Source: an uncultured Lachnospiraceae bacterium (lineage in GTDB: Bacteria > Bacillota > Clostridia > Lachnospirales > Lachnospiraceae). From it: a stretch of 64,000 nucleotides of DNA. The translations under genes were made by a program, and so were the position numbers. Under the pieces are notes generated by a model, which did not search any database, had not been told where the DNA came from, and saw nothing but the letters and a program-made list of their open reading frames with translations. Shown piece after piece: positions 50,397 through 61,140 of the stretch (its first letter is position 1; each line of letters opens with the position of its first letter). Location of the stretch: assembly GCA_947630595.1 (NCBI GenBank), contig CANRIG010000008.1, positions 1 to 64,000 on the forward strand, read 5' to 3'.

Positions 50397-51517
50397 GCCA
50401 AAACCTCATCTAAATCATAAACTGTATTGATTTTTCCTGATAATACACTGATAAATGTCGGATTTTCAGAAAAGAATTTGATTACCGTCGGCCGGGAATC
50501 ATCGACCTCCGACGCTTTTAAAATTGGTTTCATAGAAAATAAAGAATACTTATACTTAAACCGATAATCTTCCCTCAAATATTTTCGAGCCAGGCCAGAC
50601 ATATAACTCCATGCACTTTCAGGCCTTGCCGGACACTCATTGCAGTTCCCAAGCTGTTTTGGAGAGCAGTACCCCCCCCTATCCCTATTTTGGCAGGAAA
50701 AGGCCGGAAGTTCATCATAGCTTGTCATATGCGGGGTAAAAGTAACAGCTGTCAAAGAGTGCATCCTAGTTTTTCCAAAGGGCATAATAGAAAAAAACGG
50801 GCCATCCATTACTGTAATGCCCGTATCCTGCAGCTTATCTCCTGCATCGCAGATGATAATCTCGCACAGCTCATATTTTATTTTAAATGGCTCATAGTCA
50901 AGCAGCTTTAATATTTGATTCACAGACGCATAAGTTGCGTTCAGGACAAAATCGCTATAGTAACAATTTCCATTCGAGGTTTGCACGGTATAACAATCCA
51001 TTTTCTTTTTAATTCCGGTAATTTTTGTATTAAACTCTAAAATCACATTGGGCAATTTCATGATTTCATCAAGAAAATACCTTTTTAATATCTGCGCATC
51101 GTACGTATACTCTTCTGTTAGAAAAGCCCCATCACACATCCCTTCATTAAAATAGCGGCCCACTGGCACTTCATCGCATCGTATCCCGGCGGCCTGGCAG
51201 AACTTTGCAAACTGATCTGCGTCCGTCCATGAAAAATCAGAGGATATAGCATAAATTTGGTCAAAATTTGAGTGTATACAAAAGGCATAGTCCTCGTTAA
51301 ACCGCTCAAAGTAATTGGCCGATTTAATGGCTGTTGAATAAGATCTGGGATAATGATAACCCATATGGACGCGTGCCTGGTTAATGTATGTAGCCCTCAT
51401 AAATGGCGCTGAATCATACTCCAGCACCAGGACGGATTTGCCTCGAATTCCGCAATAAAGGGCGGAATATAAGCCATACAGGCCAGCGCCTAAAATAATT
51501 CTGTCATAAATTTTCAT
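50393..51517 (-). CDS. FAD-dependent oxidoreductase (DAO-like) with a four-Cys segment and a (G)8 tract
   Basis: MKIYDRIILGAGLYGLYSALYCGIRGKSVLVLEYDSAPFMRATYINQARVHMGYHYPRS; CQNRDRGGYCSPKQLGNCNEC. Confidence 0.85.
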   Translation of the reverse strand: MKIYDRIILGAGLYGLYSALYCGIRGKSVLVLEYDSAPFMRATYINQARVHMGYHYPRSYSTAIKSANYFERFNEDYAFCIHSNFDQIYAISSDFSWTDADQFAKFCQAAGIRCDEVPVGRYFNEGMCDGAFLTEEYTYDAQILKRYFLDEIMKLPNVILEFNTKITGIKKKMDCYTVQTSNGNCYYSDFVLNATYASVNQILKLLDYEPFKIKYELCEIIICDAGDKLQDTGITVMDGPFFSIMPFGKTRMHSLTAVTFTPHMTSYDELPAFSCQNRDRGGYCSPKQLGNCNECPARPESAWSYMSGLARKYLREDYRFKYKYSLFSMKPILKASEVDDSRPTVIKFFSENPTFISVLSGKINTVYDLDEVLA

Positions 51518-51647
51518 GCTGCATTTTTCTCATTTAAAGCTGGAATAACGATATTGATATTCATAACATCCCCACAGTTTTTTTTATCGATTCTATTAAG
51601 TACTGTTTCTATAACAATTTATAGTAAAAGTGGTTCTCTCCCAACAG

Positions 51648-53165
51648 TCATTCCGAAAATTTAACAATCAATACGTCATCCACCATCTTGCAGCTTCCTT
51701 TTGCCGGATATATTGGCATAGCCATTACTTCTGGCATAATCGCATATGTGTCAGAATTGTCAATATCTTCTTCTCTTAGGTTAATATTATAAGACATAAC
51801 ATAATCGAAAAACCACCTGTATGGTCCGCCATAAGTGTAACCAAACGGATGATTCAAACCAGGCCCCATAACATTGTCAAAACCTGTACGTTTTCTGTAT
51901 AAAACAGATTCCACAGGGGTTCCTACAAACACAACCGGCGTTTTCCCTGGAACATAACCGTCCGTTTGTTCGATACTATATGTAACTTTTGTCATAAAGC
52001 TCTCAGATGCTTCAAATTCCAACCCCTTTTTTAGATATACTTGATTGGCAAAAACTATATTAAAAGTGATTATTATAATCATAGGTATTGCAAATCTTCT
52101 AATCTTTTTCAAATTCAATTCTTCATAAAGCATCAAAATAAATACATAGAAGAAACAATAAGAAAAAATGGTCAGATAAGAAGTAACAACCCCTTTCCCA
52201 ATAAAAAATACTACATTGATCCCAAACGGCATCAAAAATAAGCATAATACCGTAAAAAAAAGCAAATTCTTTTTCATTTTATTTATAGCCACTTCTTTTA
52301 GAAGGGCCCACATCATAAGCAGAAACAGCAAACCATTTAAGCATCCGGAAATTCGTCGATGGAAAGTTTCCGGATATAGCATATACCTTATTGGCATAAG
52401 ATATGTTTCACAAAAAAGATTTACAATCGATACCCCTGTAAAATCTCCAACTCCTGTGACTCCATTCACACTATCAGAAAGTGATATTCCCTTCCAGCCA
52501 ACTACAATTACCTGTATTGCTATATAATAAAAAATCAATCCTAATAATAGCGCTATAAAATATCGAATGGCATGAAACCAAACCTTGCGAGATTCTTTTC
52601 CTTCTAAGCAATGCTTAACAATAAGAATCAGAAACAAAATTACTGTTATGTTAAAATAGCTCTGGTAAAGCCCCAGCGAAGCAACAATAGCTGCGCTGGC
52701 AAACAAACATCCATAATGATATTTCTCAGTTAAATATACAGCACCTACAGACAACAAGTAGGCCAACATATACGTATCTGCCCAATCCAGATATGTAGCA
52801 AAAAGGAACGTAAGCACAGCATTTGTACTCGTAACCCCACATATCAGAGCAATAGCTTTTATTGATCGAATTTCAAGTACTTTTATTAGAACATAATTTG
52901 CAATTGCAAGCCACAGAACAGCCAATCCTCCAACAAGAAACGGAGGAACTAAATCTCCCCGAAAGAACCAATAAACCGGCTGCAAAAATCGTCCTATGGA
53001 AAGCTGCCAATTTTTATTTGAATACTCACAAATCAGAAGGGAGTCATGTGAAAAATCTAAGTTAAAGAAACGATATGCATGAGTTAAAAGTCCAAAGAAA
53101 AAAGTAAAAAAGATAACAACATACAAATGCAGATATTTATTGCAATGAATCAGAACCTTTTTCAT
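51648..53165 (-). CDS. GtrII-like glucosyltransferase-domain membrane protein
   Basis: 505 aa polytopic; FFGLLTHAYRFFNLDFSHDSLLICEYSNKNWQLSIGRFLQPVYWFFRGDLVPPFLVGGLAVLWLAIANYV. Confidence 0.8.
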   Translation of the reverse strand: MKKVLIHCNKYLHLYVVIFFTFFFGLLTHAYRFFNLDFSHDSLLICEYSNKNWQLSIGRFLQPVYWFFRGDLVPPFLVGGLAVLWLAIANYVLIKVLEIRSIKAIALICGVTSTNAVLTFLFATYLDWADTYMLAYLLSVGAVYLTEKYHYGCLFASAAIVASLGLYQSYFNITVILFLILIVKHCLEGKESRKVWFHAIRYFIALLLGLIFYYIAIQVIVVGWKGISLSDSVNGVTGVGDFTGVSIVNLFCETYLMPIRYMLYPETFHRRISGCLNGLLFLLMMWALLKEVAINKMKKNLLFFTVLCLFLMPFGINVVFFIGKGVVTSYLTIFSYCFFYVFILMLYEELNLKKIRRFAIPMIIIITFNIVFANQVYLKKGLEFEASESFMTKVTYSIEQTDGYVPGKTPVVFVGTPVESVLYRKRTGFDNVMGPGLNHPFGYTYGGPYRWFFDYVMSYNINLREEDIDNSDTYAIMPEVMAMPIYPAKGSCKMVDDVLIVKFSE

Positions 53166-53171
53166 AATTAT

Positions 53172-54404
53172 CTAATCCCTTCCGAAAAGATCCCTCGTAT
53201 ATACCTTATCTTCTACATCATCTAATACGCTATCATATCTGTTAGCAATAATAGAATCACTGTTTTCCTTAAACCGTTCAATATCGTTTACCACAAGGCT
53301 TCCAAAGAATGTGGTATTATCCGGCAGGGACGGTTCATAAATAATCACCGCCGCTCCTTTCGCCTTGATGCGTTTCATTACTCCCTGAATACTGCTCTGC
53401 CGGAAATTATCACTATTACTCTTCATCGTAAGGCGGTATATTCCAACAGTGATTGCCCTCTCCTTATCCGCATTCCATATGCTGTTCTGCGTATAATATC
53501 CGGCCTTTTCCAATACCCTGTCCGCAATGAAGTTCTTCCTTGTCCGATTGCTCTCGACGATGGCTTCTATAAGATTTTCCGGCACATCCTGATAGTTTGC
53601 AAGAAGCTGCTTCGTATCCTTGGGCAGGCAATACCCGCCATAGCCAAAAGACGGGTTATTATAAAAATCACCAACCCTTGGATCAAGGCATACACCCTTA
53701 ATGATGTCCTTAGTACATAAGGACTTCAGCTCAGCATATGTGTCCAGCTCATTAAAAAAAGAGACCCTCAGCGCCAAGTATGTATTCGTAAACAGCTTGA
53801 CAGCCTCTGCCTCTGTAAATCCCATGAAAAGAGTTTCTATATTCTGTTTATCCGCCGCATTCTGGAGAAGAAAAGCAAATTGCTCTGCCACCTGCCTGGT
53901 TCTCTTATCGCACCCAACAACAATCCGGCTTGGATGGAGATTATCATAAAGCGCTTTGGACTCGCGCAGAAATTCCGGACTGAACATAATCCGATCTGTA
54001 TGGTATTTTTTCCGAACCGACTCTGTGTACCCTACCGGAACAGTCGATTTTATAACCATCACAGCATGGTCATTAGCACTCAATACAAGCTCAATTACTT
54101 TCTCAACAGCTGTTGTGTCAAAAAAGTTTTTCTGCGGATCATAATTCGTCGGTGCCGCTATGATAACAAAATCCGCATCAGCATAAGCTGCCGCTCCATC
54201 CAATGTAGCCGAAAGATCCAGTCGGCGTTTTTCATGTTCCATTAAAAACTTTTCTATCTCATTATCCTGTATTGGACTCTTCCAATGCTGAAGAAGCTGA
54301 ACCTTTTCCGGCAAGATATCCACCGCAACGACATGATTATGCTGGGATAGTAATACTGCCAGGGAAAGTCCCACATACCCTGTTCCCGCTACTGCTATTC
54401 GCAT
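53172..54404 (-). CDS. ugd: UDP-glucose 6-dehydrogenase family
   Basis: [49 protein letters not shown]. Confidence 0.94.
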   Translation of the reverse strand: MRIAVAGTGYVGLSLAVLLSQHNHVVAVDILPEKVQLLQHWKSPIQDNEIEKFLMEHEKRRLDLSATLDGAAAYADADFVIIAAPTNYDPQKNFFDTTAVEKVIELVLSANDHAVMVIKSTVPVGYTESVRKKYHTDRIMFSPEFLRESKALYDNLHPSRIVVGCDKRTRQVAEQFAFLLQNAADKQNIETLFMGFTEAEAVKLFTNTYLALRVSFFNELDTYAELKSLCTKDIIKGVCLDPRVGDFYNNPSFGYGGYCLPKDTKQLLANYQDVPENLIEAIVESNRTRKNFIADRVLEKAGYYTQNSIWNADKERAITVGIYRLTMKSNSDNFRQSSIQGVMKRIKAKGAAVIIYEPSLPDNTTFFGSLVVNDIERFKENSDSIIANRYDSVLDDVEDKVYTRDLFGRD

Positions 54405-54419
54405 TGTAATTTTCCTCCG

Positions 54420-55493
54420 TTATATCCTATAAAAATCTTTATACCATTCCGCGAACTTTCTTAATCCTTCACGGAGAGTAGTTGACGGTTTAAAGCCAAA
54501 ATCCCGTTCCAATTCACTTGTATCCGCATAAGTCACAGGAACATCGCCAGACTGCATTGGTACCAGCTTTTTATGTGCCTCGAAATCATAATTCTCCGGA
54601 AGCACGCCGGCATGTACCAATTCCTGCTGCAGGATATCTACAAAATCCAGAAGACTTTCGGGCTTCCCGTTGCCAATATTGTAAATATGGTATGGCGCCG
54701 TTGACACTCCATCTATCGTTATATTCTTTCCCGGCGCACAACACATCACCCGAATGATGCCCTCCACAATATCATCCACATAGGTGAAGTCTCGTTTGCA
54801 ATTACCATAATTAAATATTTCTATTGTCTGTCCCCGTAACAGTCTATTTGTAAATCCAAAATAAGCCATGTCCGGCCGACCGGCCGGACCATATACAGTG
54901 AAAAAGCGCAACCCGGTTGACGGAATTCCATAGAGTTTTGAATAGGCATACGCAAACAGTTCATTAGACTTCTTCGTTGCGGCATAAAGTGATACTGGGT
55001 TGTCCACTTTATCCTCCGTGCCGAACGGCACTTTCTTATTTCCACCATAAACAGATGAAGATGATGCATAAACCAGATGTTCAACCGGATTATAACGGCA
55101 GGCCTCAAGAATATTGTAAAAGCCGATAATATTGGACTCTATATACGCATCGGGATGATCAATCGAATGGCGAACACCTGCCTGGGCAGCAAGATTGACA
55201 ACAATATCTGGTTTGTATTGTTCAAATACACTATTTACAAAAACCTTATCCGCCAACGTGCCTCGGATAAACGTATGCTTTACCTGACTGTCCGCTGCAG
55301 TTTTCTCAATTTGCGCCAAACGATATTCTTTAAGGGTCACATCATAATAATCATTCATATTATCCAAACTGATGATATAACCAGAAGTAACCTCCTGTAA
55401 AATCTTTATTACTAAATTTGCGCCTATAAATCCCGGAGATCCTGTGACAAGGATCGTTATATCCTCCAAATTTACATTAACCTTATTCATCAA
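54420..55493 (-). CDS. NAD-dependent epimerase (UDP-glucuronate 4-epimerase-like)
   Basis: VTGSPGFIGANLVIKILQE; YASSSSVYGGNKKVPFGTEDKVDNPVSLYAATKKSNELFAYAYSKLYGIPSTGLRFFTVYGPAGRPDMAYF. Confidence 0.92.
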   Translation of the reverse strand: MMNKVNVNLEDITILVTGSPGFIGANLVIKILQEVTSGYIISLDNMNDYYDVTLKEYRLAQIEKTAADSQVKHTFIRGTLADKVFVNSVFEQYKPDIVVNLAAQAGVRHSIDHPDAYIESNIIGFYNILEACRYNPVEHLVYASSSSVYGGNKKVPFGTEDKVDNPVSLYAATKKSNELFAYAYSKLYGIPSTGLRFFTVYGPAGRPDMAYFGFTNRLLRGQTIEIFNYGNCKRDFTYVDDIVEGIIRVMCCAPGKNITIDGVSTAPYHIYNIGNGKPESLLDFVDILQQELVHAGVLPENYDFEAHKKLVPMQSGDVPVTYADTSELERDFGFKPSTTLREGLRKFAEWYKDFYRI

Positions 55494-55674
55494 ACACCTA
55501 CTCCCTGTACCAGCAATATATTATTCATTTTCTTCCTCTTTATGAATATTTTTTGAGAACCATATAAGATTGATAAAATAAAGCAGCCTATTTTTCTGAA
55601 AATCATGAGGTTTAGGTTTTCAAAAAATATTTATATCCCTTTCAAGAGTTAATCAAGTAGCACAACAAGTTAGG

Positions 55675-56502
55675 TTAGCTCATTTCTCCCATAATTGCAT
55701 TCCTTATATCTTTAATATTTTTAAAAGTTAACGTAGGTCTAATATTGCCCCTTTTTATATCATTTACCGTAGCCTCCCCAGTTAATACACAGACTGCCGT
55801 CACACCGGCATTCAAGCCAACAGCTATATCCGTATAAAGCCTATCGCCCACTACAACCGTTTCCGATTGTGAAAAACCAAATCTTTCCATGGCTGTTGTA
55901 ACCATAACTGGTTTCGGTTTCCCAATATACACTGGTTTCCTGCCAGTTGCATTTTCCAGCATCTGACATATGGAGCCACAATCTGGAACGAATCCAAAGC
56001 TGACCGGGCAGGCTAAATCCGGATTTGTAGCAATAAATGGAATATCTTTCTGTAGCATCTTACAGGTATTCCTTAATTTACGACTGGTAAGCTCCGTATC
56101 AAATCCTACCAAGATTACGCCTGCCTTATCATCTGTTTCTTCCGTAACGTCTAACCCGACGGCTTTTAACTCATCAATTAAAGAGCTTGTTCCCTGACAA
56201 TATACCTTTTCTCCAGGAAAGTTATTCTTTATATATAAAATAGAAGCCTGCACCGACGTGAAAAAATTGTCTTTATCCACATCAATACCCAGGCCCCGCA
56301 CTTTTTCCACATACGCTGTAAGCGATTTTGAGGAATTGTTCGTGATAAATACATACTTTCCGCCCAAATCCGTTATGGCCTTCAATAATTCCAATACTCC
56401 TTCAAAAAGGACTTCTTCCTTATAAATAGTTCCATCCATATCAAAAAGCCACAGTCGCTTTTTGCGAAGTTGACTGGCATCTGCTCCAAAATAGTCTTTC
56501 AT
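55675..56502 (-). CDS. HAD-IIA family hydrolase (NagD-like)
   Basis: LWLFDMDGTIYKEEVLFEGVLELLKAITDLGGKYVFITNNSSKSL; GDRLYTDIAVGLNAG. Confidence 0.9.
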   Translation of the reverse strand: MKDYFGADASQLRKKRLWLFDMDGTIYKEEVLFEGVLELLKAITDLGGKYVFITNNSSKSLTAYVEKVRGLGIDVDKDNFFTSVQASILYIKNNFPGEKVYCQGTSSLIDELKAVGLDVTEETDDKAGVILVGFDTELTSRKLRNTCKMLQKDIPFIATNPDLACPVSFGFVPDCGSICQMLENATGRKPVYIGKPKPVMVTTAMERFGFSQSETVVVGDRLYTDIAVGLNAGVTAVCVLTGEATVNDIKRGNIRPTLTFKNIKDIRNAIMGEMS

Positions 56503-57227
56503 AAATTACGCTCCACAAAAAGTTTTTCCGCAGCGGCAAGATCTTTATGGTTGTCAATTTCCAGCCATCGACCATTCAGCGGGCACATCCGAAACTCTAC
56601 ATCTTTGAACGCATCGTTAAGAGCCACTTCACTCCAGAGTTTTAATTCTTTCTTATCTTCAATATAATCAACACATCTCTTAAAAAATGCAGTCCCGCCA
56701 TCCGAGTCAAACCGATAAACATCTATGGTCGTCCCGTAAGTTTCCTCTGGGCATATCTGCTTTGATATCGCCGTAAGACGCCCATTCTCTTCTTTTACTT
56801 TCATAGATTCCTCAATATATTGCCCAACCTCTGTAACAACAGCATTCGTCCATTCACTGGCAATAAGGGACTTCAGAATAGACGCATCATAAAATACATC
56901 ACCATTCATCATAAGAAAAGGCCCGATGTTTCCTGATGGAAACATGGCCCTCATTCCAAGATACGCAGAATACATATTATTAGTAAATGCATAAGACGTG
57001 CTTTCAACTATGTGAATGTCTGGATAATGAGTATGTACTTCTTTTTCAAGGATATCCGCCTTATATCCGGAAATAACTGTGATATCATCAATATTGTTCT
57101 CATGCAAATTCTCAATCTGTTTCATCAGGATCGGTTTCCCATTCACCGACACCAAAGATTTCGGTCTGTCATTCGTAAGCGGTGCCAGCCTTGTGCCCAG
57201 ACCAGCCGCCAAAATCAATGCTTTCAT
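56499..57227 (-). CDS. Sugar/alcohol-phosphate nucleotidyltransferase (NTP transferase family)
   Basis: MKALILAAGLGTRLAPLTNDRPKSLVSVNGKPILMKQIENLHENNIDDITVISGYK. Confidence 0.9.
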   Translation of the reverse strand: MKALILAAGLGTRLAPLTNDRPKSLVSVNGKPILMKQIENLHENNIDDITVISGYKADILEKEVHTHYPDIHIVESTSYAFTNNMYSAYLGMRAMFPSGNIGPFLMMNGDVFYDASILKSLIASEWTNAVVTEVGQYIEESMKVKEENGRLTAISKQICPEETYGTTIDVYRFDSDGGTAFFKRCVDYIEDKKELKLWSEVALNDAFKDVEFRMCPLNGRWLEIDNHKDLAAAEKLFVERNL

Positions 57228-58277
57228 TTATAATTCCTCCGTCAGCTCATTATATATCTTTTTTAATTTCGCCTCTTCCATGTCCGCCTCATGCAGATAT
57301 GTGTATCTTTCCTTCCTCATAGAAGTTGCCTTTTGCATGCATAATACAAACGTATCCTCATCAATTCCCAGACGCATTGGATTGATATCAACATCAAACC
57401 GCTTCAAATATTCTAAAACTTTATCATATGATTTTCCCAACAGTTTCAAAATTGCTACTGTGCCTAATGCCACCTGAATACCGTGAAAATTCTTAACTTC
57501 TGCATAGTAATCCAATGCATGGCTGAAAAGATGTTCTGAGCCACTTACTGGCCTGCTGCTTCCGGCAAAATCCATTGCAATCCCGGAAAGTACCAATGAT
57601 TTAATCAGAACCTCCACAAATTCCAAACAAATATGATCGTACTGAGTTTTCATTAAGGCATCCAGCGAAGCCTGCGACATCAAATATGCATATCCATTCA
57701 TGGTATCACGCCCACGCCGGACAGCAAAATCCCAATCCTGAAGAGCCATATAATTGGAAATAGTATCACCAATCCCCGCTTTGATCAGTTGTAATGGACT
57801 AGAAGCAATGACCTCTGTGTCAATCACGATCATAGAGGCCATTGCACATCCAAGACTTTTCGGTTTGCCATCTTTCCTCTTAAGTACGGCAATCGGAGAA
57901 GCAAGCCCATCATTTGCTGCCGTAGTAGGGATGGAAAGGTATGGCGTTTTCGAGATATATGCCGCATATTTGCATACATCAAGTACTTTTCCGCCTCCCA
58001 TTCCAATGATACAATCAATATCTGTCGCGATTACTCGCTCCGCAACCGCCATAGCATAAGAAATCGTATTGCAATCAATAATTTCTGTCTTTAAATATCC
58101 TACTTTCTCAATCTGCTTTCGGATGTTCTCGCCATATATTCCATCTATAACCGGATCTGTTATATAAAAAAGTTTTCCTGAGATCCTATTTTCCTTAAGA
58201 AGAACCTCGACTTTATTAATATAGCCTGATCCAATTTTTAAAATATTCGGTTTTGGCATCGTCCCCTCCACATTCAT
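57228..58277 (-). CDS. Glycerol-1-phosphate-dehydrogenase-like (iron-containing alcohol dehydrogenase superfamily)
   Basis: CIIGMGGGKVLDVCKYAAYISKTPYLSIPTTAANDGLASPIAVLKRKDGKPKSLG; VSGSEHLFSHALDYY. Confidence 0.88.
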   Translation of the reverse strand: MNVEGTMPKPNILKIGSGYINKVEVLLKENRISGKLFYITDPVIDGIYGENIRKQIEKVGYLKTEIIDCNTISYAMAVAERVIATDIDCIIGMGGGKVLDVCKYAAYISKTPYLSIPTTAANDGLASPIAVLKRKDGKPKSLGCAMASMIVIDTEVIASSPLQLIKAGIGDTISNYMALQDWDFAVRRGRDTMNGYAYLMSQASLDALMKTQYDHICLEFVEVLIKSLVLSGIAMDFAGSSRPVSGSEHLFSHALDYYAEVKNFHGIQVALGTVAILKLLGKSYDKVLEYLKRFDVDINPMRLGIDEDTFVLCMQKATSMRKERYTYLHEADMEEAKLKKIYNELTEEL

Positions 58278-58360
58278 TCAATATTATGCATCGAATACTT
58301 TTCAAGCCTATATGCAATACCAGTATATTTTTCACATATTCAGTACAAGCATATTCTTTT

Positions 58361-59521
58361 TCAAAGATTTTCTCTTTTGCCGTTAACTAATCCATTAATA
58401 GTATTTATAAAATGCGCATTGATAATTTCACAAATCCGTTTCGTTGCACTGCCTGTCTCCATAGTCCCGTAAATTTGACTAACTTTATCGTATGCCGTTT
58501 GAAATATACCGCTATCCGATTCTCTGATTATCTTTTCTAGTTCTTCCTGATTACTCGCACAAATAAAGCCCGCTTCAAGCGGACTTATTTTAAAGCCTCT
58601 GCAATTGGTTTCATAGTCTGCCAAGTCAAATGTCGCTAAAATCACTGGTTTCCCTGTCAGATAAAAGTCTGTAGCAGTCGATGAATAATCAGAAATAAGG
58701 AAATCAGTAATAGACAGGATATCTGCCATATCTGGATAATCAGTTGCATCAACAAAATTATCTACATTACCAAATCCTGTTAATTTTTTCCCCACATGTC
58801 CCCTGGCAACTGCGACCCATTTACCGCCATATTTATTTTCCAAAACTTTTCTTGTTGATCCAAGATTTATAAATACATTTTGAGAATTCAACATATTATC
58901 TCGAAACGTCGGGGCATACAATAATACTTTGGAATCGTCATCAATTCTCAATCTGTTTTTTATTTTTTTCTTTGCATCTAAACTCATCTTTAGCATTCGT
59001 TCATTTCTCGGACACCCAAAATTGTCAATTCGTCCCTCATATCGAAAAGCTGCCCTATAGGAATCTACCCCAAAATCAGAACCCGCCAATGCTATATCTA
59101 CAACATCATTATCGCACATATTATTAGCCTTACACCAATCAGGGTCTGCTTCATATAAAATTTTCTTAAAATTCCGATCTCCATGCCAAGTCTGTATATA
59201 AAGTTGCCCTCTTTTTTTATAACTCTTAAGGCCTTGAAATTGACAATTATTCACATAGCAGAAAGAAGAAAACAAGTACTTATAAAATTCAATCCTGTTC
59301 GATATACATTTCACATAATCTGGAACCAATTCTTTGTTTGCTCCACTATCCAAATACCAAACTATCTGATATTCTGGATACATGGAATGTATCATTTCTG
59401 ATATTGCCCTGGGATTATCTGAATACTGAACTCCGTTAAACGACTCGAATAAAATAATAGGGGTGATTCGGGTTGTGTTTTTTAATACAATTTTTATAAT
59501 ATTTTTGACTATTTCAATCAA
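58361..59521 (-). CDS. CDP-glycerol glycerophosphotransferase family (TagB/TagF-like)
   Basis: YIQTWHGDRNFKKILYEADPDW; VLLYAPTFRDN; ISDYSSTATDFYLTGKPVILATFDLADYE. Confidence 0.9.
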   Translation of the reverse strand: MIEIVKNIIKIVLKNTTRITPIILFESFNGVQYSDNPRAISEMIHSMYPEYQIVWYLDSGANKELVPDYVKCISNRIEFYKYLFSSFCYVNNCQFQGLKSYKKRGQLYIQTWHGDRNFKKILYEADPDWCKANNMCDNDVVDIALAGSDFGVDSYRAAFRYEGRIDNFGCPRNERMLKMSLDAKKKIKNRLRIDDDSKVLLYAPTFRDNMLNSQNVFINLGSTRKVLENKYGGKWVAVARGHVGKKLTGFGNVDNFVDATDYPDMADILSITDFLISDYSSTATDFYLTGKPVILATFDLADYETNCRGFKISPLEAGFICASNQEELEKIIRESDSGIFQTAYDKVSQIYGTMETGSATKRICEIINAHFINTINGLVNGKRENL

Positions 59522-59548
59522 AAGGATCCCTCCAGCACTCTTATATCT

Positions 59549-60472
59549 TTAAAGTAGCTTCAGCTTCTTTCCATAATATAAATCCCATTCTTTCGGCTCA
59601 AATGTATCATACCCAGATCCATGATGTAAAGTTATTTCCCCATAGTACAATTTCCCATCAACGTCATAAAAATCAACTCTTACATACTTGAATCTCTGCG
59701 CTACTTGAGTTCCAATGGCGACCATGTCTTTAAAAGTTTCTGGACAAGGAATATCGTCGCCAATCATACCTTTGTGATCATTGCGCCCTACCCATTCCAT
59801 ATTCATTCGTTTCCAGGAAGGGGAATATATGCTTCGATAATTTTTTCCTTCCCGATCTATAGAGCAATATACAAACTGCAATTCTCCATTTATAAAATGC
59901 AGTTTATAATCATTGGGAATGTGTCCATTTTTATCTAAGAGAAGTCTTTCTACAATGATACACGGCTTTATATTTTTATATTGCCATTCCTGAGATCTAT
60001 AATAATAATTACCAACTAACCATCTGCGACATTTCTGCTGCAGTTTATCAATATCTATTTTATTTTTATCACGAATAATCTCATAGCAACCGCACCCCGT
60101 ATTGCTTTTTACAATACACGGAATATCCGGAAGTTTATCGTAAGTTATCTCCTCCCAATTATATGTATAGAAGAATAATGGAACCAAACGTTCTTCACCA
60201 AAACCTTTCCAGAATTCTCTCACTGCCAATTTATCCGCGCAAACTGTATAAAACGGTTTATGATCATTGATCTTTAACCATTGAATCTTTTCATTTAATG
60301 TTTTCGGATTCTTCAAATTAAGAGCTTCTCCAAATATCAGCCTGTACTTTTTTTGGGTCAAATAAATATCTCTTTTCTTTTCCCCCATAATAAGGTAAGG
60401 AAGTCTATATCGTATAGCATCATAAAGCATATATGCGTAGTAATTATTCTTTATCACATCTTTTAATCCCAT
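59549..60472 (-). CDS. ATP-grasp fold (TupA-like) protein
   Basis: LNEKIQWLKINDHKPFYTVCADKLAVREFWKGFGEERLVPLFF; PCIVKSNTGCGCYEIIRDK; VRVDFYDVDGKLYYGEITLHHGSG. Confidence 0.85.
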   Translation of the reverse strand: MGLKDVIKNNYYAYMLYDAIRYRLPYLIMGEKKRDIYLTQKKYRLIFGEALNLKNPKTLNEKIQWLKINDHKPFYTVCADKLAVREFWKGFGEERLVPLFFYTYNWEEITYDKLPDIPCIVKSNTGCGCYEIIRDKNKIDIDKLQQKCRRWLVGNYYYRSQEWQYKNIKPCIIVERLLLDKNGHIPNDYKLHFINGELQFVYCSIDREGKNYRSIYSPSWKRMNMEWVGRNDHKGMIGDDIPCPETFKDMVAIGTQVAQRFKYVRVDFYDVDGKLYYGEITLHHGSGYDTFEPKEWDLYYGKKLKLL

Positions 60473-61140
60473 ATAATTTCCTCCATGTCATTTGTAATCC
60501 AATTCTGGTGTTTATGATGCGATATAACAATTTTTCTCTCGCAGAGTTTTAGCATTGATATATCCGACTGGCTATCGGATATGCCAATTGAAAATACTCC
60601 CGTAATCTTTTTTTCTTCAATATATTTTTTCAATGAAATTACCTTATTTTCTCCAAGGCATTCGTTTTTGATTTTTCCCGTACAGACTGATCCAGCAAAA
60701 CCAAATTCAGCAGACAAAACATCTCTGATGCCTATCTCATCCGCAAAACAACGAATATAAAAATCCGATCCTCCACTCAGAATGACAATACGATATTGCT
60801 CTTTTTGCAATTCCCGCAATAATTCCACTGTTGGCATAATCAAATTATCTCTAACTTTTTCCCGGTAATATTCCTTCCCACATTCTACAATAGCATTATA
60901 ACCCAATCCCTTCAATTGTTTCACAAGGAGATGTTTATACACATAATATGTAATCCCAACATGCTGCATAATTCTTGTCATTACTGAACATAAATTTATC
61001 ACTGCAGAATTACATATCCAATAATATTTCTGAGGGTTCACTTTTCTTATAACATACTCCAGAAATGGATCCAACGTTTGAAAGTTTGCTATAGTTTCAC
61101 AAAAATCAACTAATACGATCTTTTCATTAGCGTCCTCCAA
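60463..61140 (-). CDS. HAD-IB family phosphatase
   Basis: IVLVDFCETIANFQTLDPFLEYV; IVILSGGSDFYIRCFADEIGI; GISDSQSDISMLKLCERKI. Confidence 0.85.
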   Translation of the reverse strand: MEDANEKIVLVDFCETIANFQTLDPFLEYVIRKVNPQKYYWICNSAVINLCSVMTRIMQHVGITYYVYKHLLVKQLKGLGYNAIVECGKEYYREKVRDNLIMPTVELLRELQKEQYRIVILSGGSDFYIRCFADEIGIRDVLSAEFGFAGSVCTGKIKNECLGENKVISLKKYIEEKKITGVFSIGISDSQSDISMLKLCERKIVISHHKHQNWITNDMEEIIWD

